Under the pieces are notes generated by a model, which was not told the origin of the DNA, ran no database searches, and saw only the letters and a program-made list of their open reading frames with translations. From the NCBI GenBank assembly GCA_964634565.1, contig CAZWLP010000001.1:34787-98786 (forward strand): a stretch of DNA of 64,000 nt, in the 5' to 3' direction. Positions 44,614 to 53,793 of the stretch are shown here, one piece after another. The DNA is from JAUVKT01 sp964634565. GTDB taxonomy: Bacteria > Bacteroidota > Bacteroidia > Bacteroidales > VadinHA17. The position numbers were made by a program, and so were the translations under genes. Positions within the stretch are counted from its first letter, which is position 1. Each line of letters starts with the position of its first letter.

Positions 44614-45960
44614 ATGTCAGATTCAGATAAAAAATTCCTTGCCCGGCCCGAAGTAATTGATAAGGTGTCTTCTGACCTGCTCAGGCCGGTAAGGCTAAAC
44701 AGGAGCTTCGTGCTCTGGATGATGCTGCTTGGCGTATCTCTTGTTCTATGCCTCTATGCTTACTCGATACAGCTCAAAAAAGGTCTGATTGTAACCGGCA
44801 TGCGTGATTATATAAGCTGGGGTATGTATATAGCCAACTTTGTATTTTTTGTTGCTACAAGTCTTGTTGGTATGCTTATAAGCGCAGTACTGGGACTGAT
44901 TGGTTATTCATGGGTAAAACCAATTGCAAGGATTGCCGAAATTATTGCAGTAGCTTTTGCAGCCATCGCAGGTATTGTAATTATCTCTGATATGGGTCGC
45001 CCCGAAAGATTGCCATTTTTATTCTTGCACGGCCGCATTCAGTCACCCATCCTATGGGATGTAACTGTTGTAACAACCTATTTTGTTATCAGTCTGCTGC
45101 TTTATTTCCTCCCCCTGATTCCCGATCTGGCAATAGCCCGTAATCGTTTAATCGGAGCTCCGGTATGGTTGCAAAAGGTATATAAAATCCTTTCCTTAAG
45201 ATGGGTACATAAGAACAGTCAGTACAAAATTATTATAAAATCCATCCGCATACTGCTTATCCTGATTATCCCGACTGCCTTTGCCATTCATACAGTTACA
45301 TCATGGCTCTTCGCTGTTACAACACGCGCAGGATGGGACAGTACAATATTTGGCCCCTACTTCCTTACCGGGGCCTTTGTTGCCGGAAGTGCGGCAGTGA
45401 TTATCGCTATGTTCTTTTTCAGAAATAGTTACAGGCTTAAAGACTACCTTACAGATATGCATTTTGATAAGATGTCTAAGCTGCTTGTTCTTGTTGCAAT
45501 TGTTTACCTCTATTTTAATATTAACGAATTTCTGGTACCGGCATATAAGCTAAAGAAATTTGATGCCGTGCATATACATGCTTTATTCAGTGGCCATTAT
45601 GCCTTACTTTTCTGGGGCACTCAACTACTGGGTCTTATTATTCCAACTATCTTACTGCTATTTAAACCCTTACGCAAACCTCTGCCTGCTACCATCATTT
45701 CTGTTTTTGTTATTATTGGCAGCTGGCTAAAGCGATATATAATTGTTGTACCAACACAGGAACATCCTTTCCTTCCAATACAACACGTACCAGGTGAATG
45801 GTTTGTATATAAACCAACTCTTATTGAGACAGCAATAACCATGGGATCGATAATTCTGGTACTTATAATTATTAGTGTCCTCTCAAAAATCTTTCCTGTA
45901 ATACCTATCTGGGAAATGGCAGAGGAAAGAGAAAAAGAATTAAGAGATAAAGAGAGATAA
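44614..45960 (+). CDS. NrfD/PsrC-type integral membrane quinone-interacting subunit
   Basis: A 448-residue membrane protein with about ten helices. NrfD-family proteins exchange electrons with menaquinol and dock an FeS subunit. Recognisable parts are YISWGMYIANFVFFVATS (the usual start of the NrfD core), VIISDMGRPERL and IPTAFAIHTVTSWLFAVTTRAGWDS. It lies between the ferredoxin gene (17-nt gap) and the cytochrome gene (15-nt gap), so a three-subunit membrane complex is likely. Confidence 0.82.
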   Translation: MSDSDKKFLARPEVIDKVSSDLLRPVRLNRSFVLWMMLLGVSLVLCLYAYSIQLKKGLIVTGMRDYISWGMYIANFVFFVATSLVGMLISAVLGLIGYSWVKPIARIAEIIAVAFAAIAGIVIISDMGRPERLPFLFLHGRIQSPILWDVTVVTTYFVISLLLYFLPLIPDLAIARNRLIGAPVWLQKVYKILSLRWVHKNSQYKIIIKSIRILLILIIPTAFAIHTVTSWLFAVTTRAGWDSTIFGPYFLTGAFVAGSAAVIIAMFFFRNSYRLKDYLTDMHFDKMSKLLVLVAIVYLYFNINEFLVPAYKLKKFDAVHIHALFSGHYALLFWGTQLLGLIIPTILLLFKPLRKPLPATIISVFVIIGSWLKRYIIVVPTQEHPFLPIQHVPGEWFVYKPTLIETAITMGSIILVLIIISVLSKIFPVIPIWEMAEEREKELRDKER

Positions 45961-45975
45961 TACAAAAACCAGGCA

Positions 45976-46875
45976 ATGAGATATAAACTATTAATATTAT
46001 TAATCTTATTAGGACAGCAGATTGTTTTAGCCCAGAAATGGGAAGTCCCCCAGGACAGAAGCGACAAACTCTCTACTTTTGAATTTACTGATGCCACAAG
46101 AAATGCAGGTGAAGCTATCTATTCTCTCGACTGTAAATCATGTCATGGAAATCCCGGCAAGGGTAACTACCAGTCCCTTAACCCAATACCAGGAGATCCG
46201 GCAACAGAAAAGATACAGATTAACAGTGATGGTGCCCTTCATTATAAGATAAGTGAAGGAAGAGGACTGATGCCATCGTTTAAAAGGATTTTATCTCCGG
46301 ATGATATCTGGAATGTTATATCCTTCCTCAGAAGCTTTAACCCCGACTATAAACAGGTGTTTGCAACAGCAAGCAAACTAACTAACCTGAAGTGGTCGGA
46401 GATTAAGATCATGGTTGATCTTATTGAAGAGAAACATCAGCTTGTTGCAAAACTTATCGGACTGGAAGGAGATAAATGGACTCCTGTTACTGACACTGAA
46501 TTAAGGTTAACGGCAAAAAGATATTTTGGAACCATAGCTATTGACGATCCAAAGATATCTGATAGCAAAGGCGAAGCTATATTTGATGTTTCCGGTGATT
46601 TGCCCGGAAATAGCGAAGGTGGAATTGAGCTTACTGTTCAGCTAACAGATTTAGAATTATTCGGAGACCTTAAAAAAGATACAATACTGATTATCGGGAT
46701 CGCTTCCCTGGCACCGCCATTAAATAAGGAAAGAGCAATGTGGAACATTAACAGGAAGGCCCCTGTCTGGCTGATATTAGCATATTCAGCAGTTTTGCTA
46801 ACAGTATGGTGCTTTATATTTTATGTCCTGTTCAGGCTCAGGACCATTCACAAGGAAGGAGAAGACGAAGAATAA
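45976..46875 (+). CDS. Monoheme c-type cytochrome with C-terminal membrane anchor
   Basis: A 299-residue protein with a signal peptide (ending VLAQK), one heme motif CKSCH (53-57), and Met99 in GRGLMPSF as probable sixth ligand. A beta-rich region of unknown role follows (about 150-250), then a C-terminal helix (APVWLILAYSAVLLTVWCF). It ends the ferredoxin/NrfD operon and is the likely electron acceptor or donor of that complex on the periplasmic side, as cytochrome subunits are in alternative complex III. Confidence 0.8.
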   Translation: MRYKLLILLILLGQQIVLAQKWEVPQDRSDKLSTFEFTDATRNAGEAIYSLDCKSCHGNPGKGNYQSLNPIPGDPATEKIQINSDGALHYKISEGRGLMPSFKRILSPDDIWNVISFLRSFNPDYKQVFATASKLTNLKWSEIKIMVDLIEEKHQLVAKLIGLEGDKWTPVTDTELRLTAKRYFGTIAIDDPKISDSKGEAIFDVSGDLPGNSEGGIELTVQLTDLELFGDLKKDTILIIGIASLAPPLNKERAMWNINRKAPVWLILAYSAVLLTVWCFIFYVLFRLRTIHKEGEDEE

Positions 46876-46893
46876 TATTTCTTATATGCAACT

Positions 46894-49308
46894 CTACCTG
46901 ATAAAATTCAGGTCCATATTCTCTTCCTGAGCCCTTTGCCTGTAATTGTTGAAATTATATGTAAATGTAAGAGTAACAACCTGTGATTCGGGTTGCATTG
47001 AAGTTATCGTAAGGTAGTCTTCTCCTCGTATTTCGTTCTCCATTACAAATGTCTTGAACAGGTCTCTTACACTTAGAGCAAGAGAAGCCTTTCTTTTTAA
47101 CAACTCCTGACGTACACCAAAATTAAACATATACGATTCCTTACGCGATCCCTGGAGGGTAATCGATGGTCCGTTATAAATTGCAGATAATGTAAGTCGT
47201 GTACTTTTTGTAGGAAGAAAAACTGAAGTAAAGTTTGCTGTCCACACAAAACTGCTATTATCATTTTCTTCGTAAAACGTATCATCCTCAAGTACATAAT
47301 AATAAAAGTTACCCGTAGTTATCACTCTAAGCCACTGTGCAGGCTGAATATTTGCCATCAGTTCGGTTCCTGCTGAATGTGACCTGTTGGCATTTACAAA
47401 GTGCTGATGCATAACACCATCATCCTCAGGTGTAAGGATGTTGGTCATAAGATCATTTACCATCCTGTAATAAGCCTCTGCAGAAACAAAACCCATCTTT
47501 ACCTGATTCTGGTAGGCCAGCTCGTAGGAGTCGATAAATTCAGGTCTTATATCAGGACTGCCACTTACAATAAGCTGGTTGTCGGCATACTGCCTTACCG
47601 GGTTAAGTTGCTGACGTCCCGGCCTGTTAATCCGCCTGCTATAGCTTAGCTGCAATTGCTGGTTATCTTTAAATTTCCTGGTAATATTAGCGCTTGGAAA
47701 TACATTAAATTTCGAATAGGAGTACTCTGTTGAGCTGTCGACCTGCTCAAGAATCCTGTCGGTATATTCATTTCTTAAGCCCAGCTGGTAATTAAACTTT
47801 CCAAGGTCTCCACCCCAGGTAAGGTAAACTGCATAAATAGTCCTGTCTAGTTGAAACTCATTACTTAATGCCGCGTCCTCAACCCAGGTTCCACCCGGAA
47901 GCACATAATCTTCGTGTACCTGGTCATTATTTTCAAGCAGCCTGCGATACTGGTATCCAAGCTCCAGTTTCCCTTTCCCTTCAAAGCTATTTTCATAGTC
48001 TGTCTTTAACCGTATATCATTAATATCCATTGCATTATTTAGTCTCCTGCGATCTGTAAAAACACCTGTAGGCTGCCAGCTGGCATCCATGGCTTCCTCA
48101 GACAGTCCCTGGATAAGATTACCCTGAAAGCCACCTACAAACATGCTGGTCTGCATTTTGCTACCCTCCTTCTTAAACTTATGATCCCAGGTAATATCTG
48201 GCATATAGAATGTACCATTTACCTGCAGGTCGTTAGAAAAATTGAAATTACCTGTTAAGACCGGATCTGTTACTGTCCGGACTATTTCATTATCAACCAG
48301 GGCATTAATATCCTGGGGACCAAATCGTCCTGACAGACTGATACTATTACGCTCGTTAATGCTATAATCCATTCCAAGGTTCCCTACCAAGGTGTTTATT
48401 TTTGCAGACTGCCCAAAACCGTTTGTTATCTCGCTCTCATTCCCTGGTGCTGAGGTTTCGCGAAAGATACTCCCGCTTACATCCGTATTATAACTTGTAC
48501 CTGTTACACCTGCAAACATATTTACTTTCCCCTTACGATAATTAAATTGAGCATCCCCATTATACTTATCCCTCAGTCCTGCCATCAATGAAATCTGACC
48601 ATTAAGACCTGCCTCAGTCTGCTTTTTCAGAACCAGATTAATTATTCCTGTAACTCCATCCGGATCGTATTTTGCAGAAGGGTTAGTCATTATCTCAATA
48701 TCCTCAACCATCTCAGGTGGTATCTGCCGAAGCATATTAATCCCTACTCCCGGCACCGGTTTCCCGTCGATCAAAAGAGTATAATTTCCACTACCCCTCA
48801 GTAAGACATTACCCTCGGCATCAAGTGTAACAGACGGGGCATTTTCGAGTACCTCCGAGAGAGTAGAGGCACCTGCGTCCTGAAACTCCTTCACCTTCAG
48901 TATCTTCTTATTATCACGGTATACTATCTGTGGTTTTACTGCAACAACACTTACACTGCCCAGGTCTTCAGCTGCTTCAACAAGTGCGATATCGCCCACA
49001 TCAAAAACAGGATCATCATCAGACAGGCTGAAGCTAAAGCTTTTTGCCATATATCCGACAAATGTAGCAGTGAGCGTGTACACTCCTGCCGGCAAATCAC
49101 TAATAATAAATTCTCCATTAAGGTCAGTGGCAGCCCCGGTTATTATCGACGAATCTGGCTGACTGTATACTGCTATCGTTGCATTCTCAATAGTAGTTGC
49201 GTTTATCCCGTCAATCACCCGCCCTTTAACCTGTCCTGATAATACAGGCCTGGCAATCATGGGAGGAATCAAAAATATTGAAATAAATAAAATAATTACC
49301 CTTTTCAT
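46894..49308 (-). CDS. TonB-dependent receptor family outer-membrane protein with carboxypeptidase-like N-terminus
   Basis: An 804-residue outer-membrane protein with a signal peptide and an N-terminal CarboxypepD_reg-type beta-sandwich (GRVIDGINATTIENATIAV ... GVYTLTATFVGY). A plug domain (LSEVLENAPSVTLDAEGNVLLRGSGNY, shown in part) and a barrel of the OMP_b-brl_3 type follow. This branch often lacks a SusD partner. It is convergent to the cytochrome gene and divergent from the LytS/LytTR pair, which may control it. Substrate unknown. Confidence 0.78.
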   Translation of the reverse strand: MKRVIILFISIFLIPPMIARPVLSGQVKGRVIDGINATTIENATIAVYSQPDSSIITGAATDLNGEFIISDLPAGVYTLTATFVGYMAKSFSFSLSDDDPVFDVGDIALVEAAEDLGSVSVVAVKPQIVYRDNKKILKVKEFQDAGASTLSEVLENAPSVTLDAEGNVLLRGSGNYTLLIDGKPVPGVGINMLRQIPPEMVEDIEIMTNPSAKYDPDGVTGIINLVLKKQTEAGLNGQISLMAGLRDKYNGDAQFNYRKGKVNMFAGVTGTSYNTDVSGSIFRETSAPGNESEITNGFGQSAKINTLVGNLGMDYSINERNSISLSGRFGPQDINALVDNEIVRTVTDPVLTGNFNFSNDLQVNGTFYMPDITWDHKFKKEGSKMQTSMFVGGFQGNLIQGLSEEAMDASWQPTGVFTDRRRLNNAMDINDIRLKTDYENSFEGKGKLELGYQYRRLLENNDQVHEDYVLPGGTWVEDAALSNEFQLDRTIYAVYLTWGGDLGKFNYQLGLRNEYTDRILEQVDSSTEYSYSKFNVFPSANITRKFKDNQQLQLSYSRRINRPGRQQLNPVRQYADNQLIVSGSPDIRPEFIDSYELAYQNQVKMGFVSAEAYYRMVNDLMTNILTPEDDGVMHQHFVNANRSHSAGTELMANIQPAQWLRVITTGNFYYYVLEDDTFYEENDNSSFVWTANFTSVFLPTKSTRLTLSAIYNGPSITLQGSRKESYMFNFGVRQELLKRKASLALSVRDLFKTFVMENEIRGEDYLTITSMQPESQVVTLTFTYNFNNYRQRAQEENMDLNFIR

Positions 49309-49419
49309 AGCTGGTTTTTAATAGTTAGTTTTATTTTCCCATTAATAACTACATCATTCTAAAAACAAATATCATATTACCTTACAACTCCTGAAAAAAA
49401 AATCTATTTCTTACCCTGA

Positions 49420-49478
49420 TTTATCTGTGAAACAGGAGTAATAGGCCCTAAGACCATTTATGCCGGTTCACAGATAAA
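49420..49478. repeat. Long inverted repeat between the TonB-receptor and LytS-type genes
   Basis: TTTATCTGTGAA (49420-49431) and TTCACAGATAAA (49467-49478) are perfect 12-bp reverse complements with a 35-nt loop. A second stem, ATGCC (49460-49464) with GGCAT (49481-49485), would enclose the right arm, so the two foldings exclude each other. Confidence 0.6.
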
Positions 49479-49500
49479 ATGGCATTACTTACAGAATATT

Positions 49501-49550
49501 TTTGGTGAGCGCTGGCGATTTTAGTTACATTTACAGCTCAATTAGTAACA
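49501..49550 (+). promoter_or_regulatory. Promoter and LytTR-type direct repeat of the two-component operon
   Basis: TTTG (49501-49504) and TACATTTA (49526-49533) are 21 nt apart, close to the Bacteroidota promoter. Overlapping it are TTAGTTACA (49521-49529) and TTAGTAACA (49542-49550), 9-bp direct repeats with a 12-bp spacer (21 bp start to start). That is the arrangement bound by LytTR-domain regulators. The kinase ATG is at 49561, 11 nt after the second repeat. Confidence 0.5.
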
Positions 49551-49560
49551 GTAAGAAAAT

Positions 49561-50586
49561 ATGAAGAAGGTTGCAATCATATTTATCCATGTGATGATAT
49601 GGCTTATTGTCATTGTGGCACCGGTATTTCTTTCGCTTGTTTCAAAGGATGTGCCAGATGATATACTAACCTATTACATTATTGAATCATTCTTTCACCC
49701 TATTGTCTTTTATACCTTCTTTATATATATAATTCCTGCAACCATATACCGTAAAGGGAAAGTTATATCTACTATTTTCATCTACCTCCTGACTATGGTG
49801 GCCCTTGTTGCAATAAAAACCGGGATAATATATGCGATTATAAATATTGCAGAGCTTGACCTCGGAGATCACAATATGTTCGATATAAGAACTATCGCAG
49901 GAACATGTGTAAATATGGTTTTTATGATTGTTCTGGCCCTGCTTGTAAGAATAGCTATATACTGGGCCAGGGATCAGCGCAAAAGCACAGAATTGCAATT
50001 ACAGGAACATAAGATGGAGGTAGAGTTGCTGAAAGCACAAATAAATCCGCATTTCTTTTTCAATACACTTAATAACATCTACTCGCTGGTATATAAAAAA
50101 TCAGATGATGCACCTGCTGCTGTAATGAAACTATCTGAGATTATGAGATATATTATCTACGATTCAAAATCGCAGATGGTGCCAATGGAGAAAGAAGTTG
50201 AACAACTCTATAATTATATAGAACTGGAAAGACTCAGATCACGCGACCCCGAATTTATTGAAATCGAGACAAGGGGAAATATGTCTGCTCATGTTGTACC
50301 ACCAATGATCTTTCTGTCGTTCGCCGAAAATGCATTTAAACACGGCAAGCGTAAAGTTAAAAAGCCGGGTATAAAATTCAGTATTATTATTGAGGATGGT
50401 AAAATAAAATTTAATGTTATTAATTACATCCTTACCGAACCACATAATAATCATATAGGTGAAGGTATAGGCTTACAAAATACAAGAAGGAGGATAGAAC
50501 TATTATACCCGAATTGTCATAAGCTGAGTATCAGGAAGGATAATGAAAAATATGAGGTAAGATTAGAACTAACATGTAAAAGCTAA
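49561..50586 (+). CDS. LytS-type sensor histidine kinase
   Basis: A 341-residue membrane sensor kinase of the His_kinase (PF06580) group: four N-terminal membrane helices (about 1-140), a short linker, the phosphoacceptor block LKAQINPHFFFNTLNNI, and an ATP-binding part with FAENAFKHG and GEGIGLQNTRRRIELLY. These kinases pair with LytTR response regulators, and one is encoded 6 nt downstream. No extracellular sensor domain is visible, so the signal is probably membrane-borne. Confidence 0.9.
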   Translation: MKKVAIIFIHVMIWLIVIVAPVFLSLVSKDVPDDILTYYIIESFFHPIVFYTFFIYIIPATIYRKGKVISTIFIYLLTMVALVAIKTGIIYAIINIAELDLGDHNMFDIRTIAGTCVNMVFMIVLALLVRIAIYWARDQRKSTELQLQEHKMEVELLKAQINPHFFFNTLNNIYSLVYKKSDDAPAAVMKLSEIMRYIIYDSKSQMVPMEKEVEQLYNYIELERLRSRDPEFIEIETRGNMSAHVVPPMIFLSFAENAFKHGKRKVKKPGIKFSIIIEDGKIKFNVINYILTEPHNNHIGEGIGLQNTRRRIELLYPNCHKLSIRKDNEKYEVRLELTCKS

Positions 50587-50592
50587 TTAGAG

Positions 50593-51321
50593 ATGAAACT
50601 AAGATGCATTGCCATAGATGATGAGCCTCTGGCTCTTGAAATAATAAGCGATTATATTTCAAAGGTCCCCTTCCTGGAGCTGATTGAGACTTTCGATAAT
50701 GCTCTCGACTCAATAGATTTTATAAAAACCCGCGAACCTGATCTTATGTTCCTTGATATTCAGATGGAATCGTTTACCGGCATCCAGCTTGTTCAGTCCC
50801 TTTCAAAACGTCCGGAGGTTATTTTTACAACGGCGCACGACAATTATGCAGTGGAAGGCTTCGAATTAAATGCTGCCGACTACCTTTTGAAACCTATCTC
50901 ATTTGAAAGATTTGTAAAGGCCGTCGATAAAGTTTATAATAAGCTGCGGCCATATCCTGAAAAGAGGAAATATTCAGAAGTTACAATATCGAATCCGGCA
51001 GAAAAGTATTTTTTTGTTAAAACAGAAAACAGATTACAGAAGGTTTTTTATGATGATATCCTATATATTGAAGGGCAGGGGGATTATCTCAGAATAATTT
51101 CCAGGCTTGATAAAATTATGACCCTTCAGAATTTTAAGACCCTCAAAGCGATACTGCCTGAAAGCAACTTTATCAGAGTGCATAAATCATATATGGTTGC
51201 AATTGATAAGATTGATAGTGTGAGTAGAAACAGAATTACAATTGGTGAAACTATTATTCCTATAAGCGATAGCTATAAGAATAACTTTAACGACACCATC
51301 AGAGAGAAAGGACTGATTTAA
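50593..51321 (+). CDS. LytTR-type response regulator
   Basis: A 242-residue regulator with a receiver domain and a C-terminal LytTR DNA-binding domain. The receiver has the acidic pair in IAIDDEP, phosphoacceptor Asp55 in MFLDIQM, and Lys in YLLKPI; the DNA-binding domain runs from about 130 (FFVKTENRLQKVFYDDILYIEG ... NFIRVHKSYMVAIDKI, shown in parts). It is cognate to the kinase just upstream. The 9-bp direct repeats before that operon suggest autoregulation. Confidence 0.92.
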   Translation: MKLRCIAIDDEPLALEIISDYISKVPFLELIETFDNALDSIDFIKTREPDLMFLDIQMESFTGIQLVQSLSKRPEVIFTTAHDNYAVEGFELNAADYLLKPISFERFVKAVDKVYNKLRPYPEKRKYSEVTISNPAEKYFFVKTENRLQKVFYDDILYIEGQGDYLRIISRLDKIMTLQNFKTLKAILPESNFIRVHKSYMVAIDKIDSVSRNRITIGETIIPISDSYKNNFNDTIREKGLI

Positions 51322-51331
51322 TAAATCCTAA

Positions 51332-52327
51332 ATGAAGAAACATCTTATTAATTCTGCTGCTGGTATTGGCTTTGCATCCCTGTTTATGTTTCTTACCCTG
51401 AGAAACAAACCGATGGGTGAGATATTCTCACTTCTGGCTGAGGCCAGAACAGGATGGATCCTTTCCAGCATTGTGTTTTTGAGTCTGATATTCCTCTTCA
51501 GAACACTTCGCTGGCAACTATTCCTAAACAATAACCATGAAAATGCTCCGCTTAAACATGTAGCATATTCCCTTCTTCTGGGCACCTTTGTAAATGCTTT
51601 TACTCCCAAACTGGGCGAGGTGATAAGGTGTACATCCCTCGAAAAAAGCACTGGTATAAGTACATCAAAAGCAATGGGCACGGTTATCTCCGACAGGATA
51701 TGGGATCTGGTAGTACTTTTTTCAGGAGTTATTATTATACTCCTTTTCGAATTTGAAAAACTCGGGTCTCTTGTTGTTGAGGCCTTTAAAACTATGTTTA
51801 GTTCATTTGGCAACAATATAACAGGGATATTGATTATTATCCTAATAATTGTCTCTGTAATATTAAGCGCCTGGTACCTGGCAAAAAGATTTGGTCTTTC
51901 TGAGAAGATCAGAATTTTCTGGAAAGGAGTTATCTCTACCGCACGAAAAACATTCAGAATAAAAAGATCACAAACATTCGCTCTATATACCCTACTTATC
52001 TGGATACTTATGATTCTAATGAATTATGCCTGCCTGAGAGCTCTTCCATCCACCGATAACCTGAGCCTGTATTTTGCGGCGGTAGCATTATTTATTGGGA
52101 CACTTGGATGGGCGATTCCAAGTCCTGCCGGGATAGGAACATCACATTTCTTTGTTTTACAGTTATTTATTCTCTTCGGACTGAGTAAAGAATCGGGTGT
52201 TGCATATGGACTTCTGATAAACGGAGTTCAGGTGATAATTACATTAGGATCAGGAGTGTTAATGCTTACGGCAGTATATATTTACAGAATTATTAAACCC
52301 TTACCTGAGTCAGAATCTGAACAATAA
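51332..52327 (+). CDS. Flippase-like integral membrane protein (LPG synthase TM-domain family)
   Basis: A 331-residue protein with about eight membrane helices of the lysylphosphatidylglycerol_synthase_TM (UPF0104) family. Typical blocks are GTFVNAFTPKLGEVIRC, GTVISDRIWDLVVLF and AIPSPAGIGTSHFF. Members lacking the synthetase domain, like this one, are thought to flip or transport lipids. It follows the response regulator by 10 nt and precedes miaB by 23 nt, so it may be read from the two-component promoter. Confidence 0.75.
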   Translation: MKKHLINSAAGIGFASLFMFLTLRNKPMGEIFSLLAEARTGWILSSIVFLSLIFLFRTLRWQLFLNNNHENAPLKHVAYSLLLGTFVNAFTPKLGEVIRCTSLEKSTGISTSKAMGTVISDRIWDLVVLFSGVIIILLFEFEKLGSLVVEAFKTMFSSFGNNITGILIIILIIVSVILSAWYLAKRFGLSEKIRIFWKGVISTARKTFRIKRSQTFALYTLLIWILMILMNYACLRALPSTDNLSLYFAAVALFIGTLGWAIPSPAGIGTSHFFVLQLFILFGLSKESGVAYGLLINGVQVIITLGSGVLMLTAVYIYRIIKPLPESESEQ

Positions 52328-52350
52328 TAATAGTAGTTGGTTAAGAAAAT

Positions 52351-53673
52351 ATGAGCAGAAAATTATATATAGAAACCTATGGTTGCCAGATGAATGTAGC
52401 CGACAGCGAAGTGGTGGTGTCGATTATGAAGGAAAAAGGTTACTCTGTAACCGAAGATATCAACGCTGCTGATTTAATCCTGATAAATACATGCTCGATC
52501 AGGGATAATGCTGAGCAAAGAGTCTGGGGAAGGCTGGATTTATTTAAGAGTATCAAAAGGAATAAACCGGGTACTCTTGTAGGGGTTATTGGCTGCATGG
52601 CTGAACGACTTAAGGAGCAACTTCTGGAAACCGGCAAGATGGTAGATATTGTTGTTGGACCGGATGCATACCGAGACCTCCCACGCCTGGTCGGAGATGC
52701 CTTCGAAGGACATAAGGGAGTTAATGTCCTGCTCTCAAGGGAGGAAACTTATTCAGATATATCTCCTGTTAGAATGGACCGGAATGGTGTTTCGTCCTTT
52801 GTATCAATTATGAGGGGATGTAATAATATGTGTTCATACTGTGTCGTTCCCTACGTCCGTGGTGCAGAACGCAGCAGGGATCCTGAAACTATTTTAAGAG
52901 AAGTAAGAGAACTTTTCGACGCTGGCTACAGGGAAGTAACTTTACTCGGACAAAATGTTGATTCGTATAAGTGGGAAAAGGGTAAAGACAAAATTGGATT
53001 TTCAGAGTTACTGGAGAAAGTGGCGCTATTTAATAAGAATATGCGCGTACGCTTTTCTACCTCCCACCCTAAGGATATGTCGGATGAAGTACTTTATACA
53101 ATGAGCAGGCACGCTAATATATGCAAACATATACACCTGCCGGCACAGAGTGGAAGCAGCAGGATATTGGACTTAATGAATCGCAAATACGACCGCCAGT
53201 GGTATATGGGAAGAATTGAAGCTATTCGAAGAATTCTTCCCGAATGCTCTGTTTCAACAGATATGATTACAGGTTTCTGTACTGAAACAGAAGAAGACCA
53301 CAGTGAATCTCTTAGCCTTATGAAAGAAGTTGGTTACGACTTTGCCTATATGTTTAAATATAGTGAAAGACCCAATACTAAAGCAGCCCGGAAATATAAG
53401 GATGATGTGCCGGAAGATATAAAAACACGAAGGCTGAATGAGATTATAAAGCTTCAGAACCGCATGTCGGAGGCAAGTAAAAAGAGCGACCTGGGTAAGA
53501 CATTCGAAGTGCTCGTTGAAGGAATATCCAAAAAGTCGGATAAAGAATTATCAGGCCGTACATCACAAAATAAAGTAGTTGTATTTCCCCGCAAGGATTA
53601 CAAGCCTGGCGATTATGTGAGGGTGAAAATTATTGACTGCACCTCTGCGACCCTGCTTGGTAATCCGGAGTAA
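52351..53673 (+). CDS. miaB: tRNA-2-methylthio-N6-dimethylallyladenosine synthase MiaB
   Basis: MiaB inserts a methylthio group at C2 of i6A37 in tRNAs that read codons starting with U. The 440 residues show the N-terminal cluster ligands Cys12 (TYGCQMN), Cys48 (NTCSIRDNAEQRVWG) and Cys82, the radical-SAM motif CNNMCSYC (Cys157/161/164), and a C-terminal TRAM domain (VLVEGISKKSDKELSGRT). The block NTCSIRDNAE separates MiaB from the relative MtaB and RimO. Confidence 0.95.
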   Translation: MSRKLYIETYGCQMNVADSEVVVSIMKEKGYSVTEDINAADLILINTCSIRDNAEQRVWGRLDLFKSIKRNKPGTLVGVIGCMAERLKEQLLETGKMVDIVVGPDAYRDLPRLVGDAFEGHKGVNVLLSREETYSDISPVRMDRNGVSSFVSIMRGCNNMCSYCVVPYVRGAERSRDPETILREVRELFDAGYREVTLLGQNVDSYKWEKGKDKIGFSELLEKVALFNKNMRVRFSTSHPKDMSDEVLYTMSRHANICKHIHLPAQSGSSRILDLMNRKYDRQWYMGRIEAIRRILPECSVSTDMITGFCTETEEDHSESLSLMKEVGYDFAYMFKYSERPNTKAARKYKDDVPEDIKTRRLNEIIKLQNRMSEASKKSDLGKTFEVLVEGISKKSDKELSGRTSQNKVVVFPRKDYKPGDYVRVKIIDCTSATLLGNPE

Positions 53674-53793
53674 GTATTTACCTGTCTGTTTATCAAGTTA
53701 TTACAATTATTCGGAATATGCATTTTATTGGGATTATTCCAATTAATTGTATAAATTTACGTTGAACATATACCTAACTTAAATAATCAGAGT

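Noticed and set aside
45621..46097. Open frame of 158 codons on the minus strand
   Set aside because: It lies across the end of the NrfD gene and the start of the cytochrome gene, both of which have strong motifs on the other strand.
51328..51816. Open frame of 162 codons on the minus strand
   Set aside because: It is antisense to the flippase-like gene, lacks any recognisable domain and starts inside its coding region.
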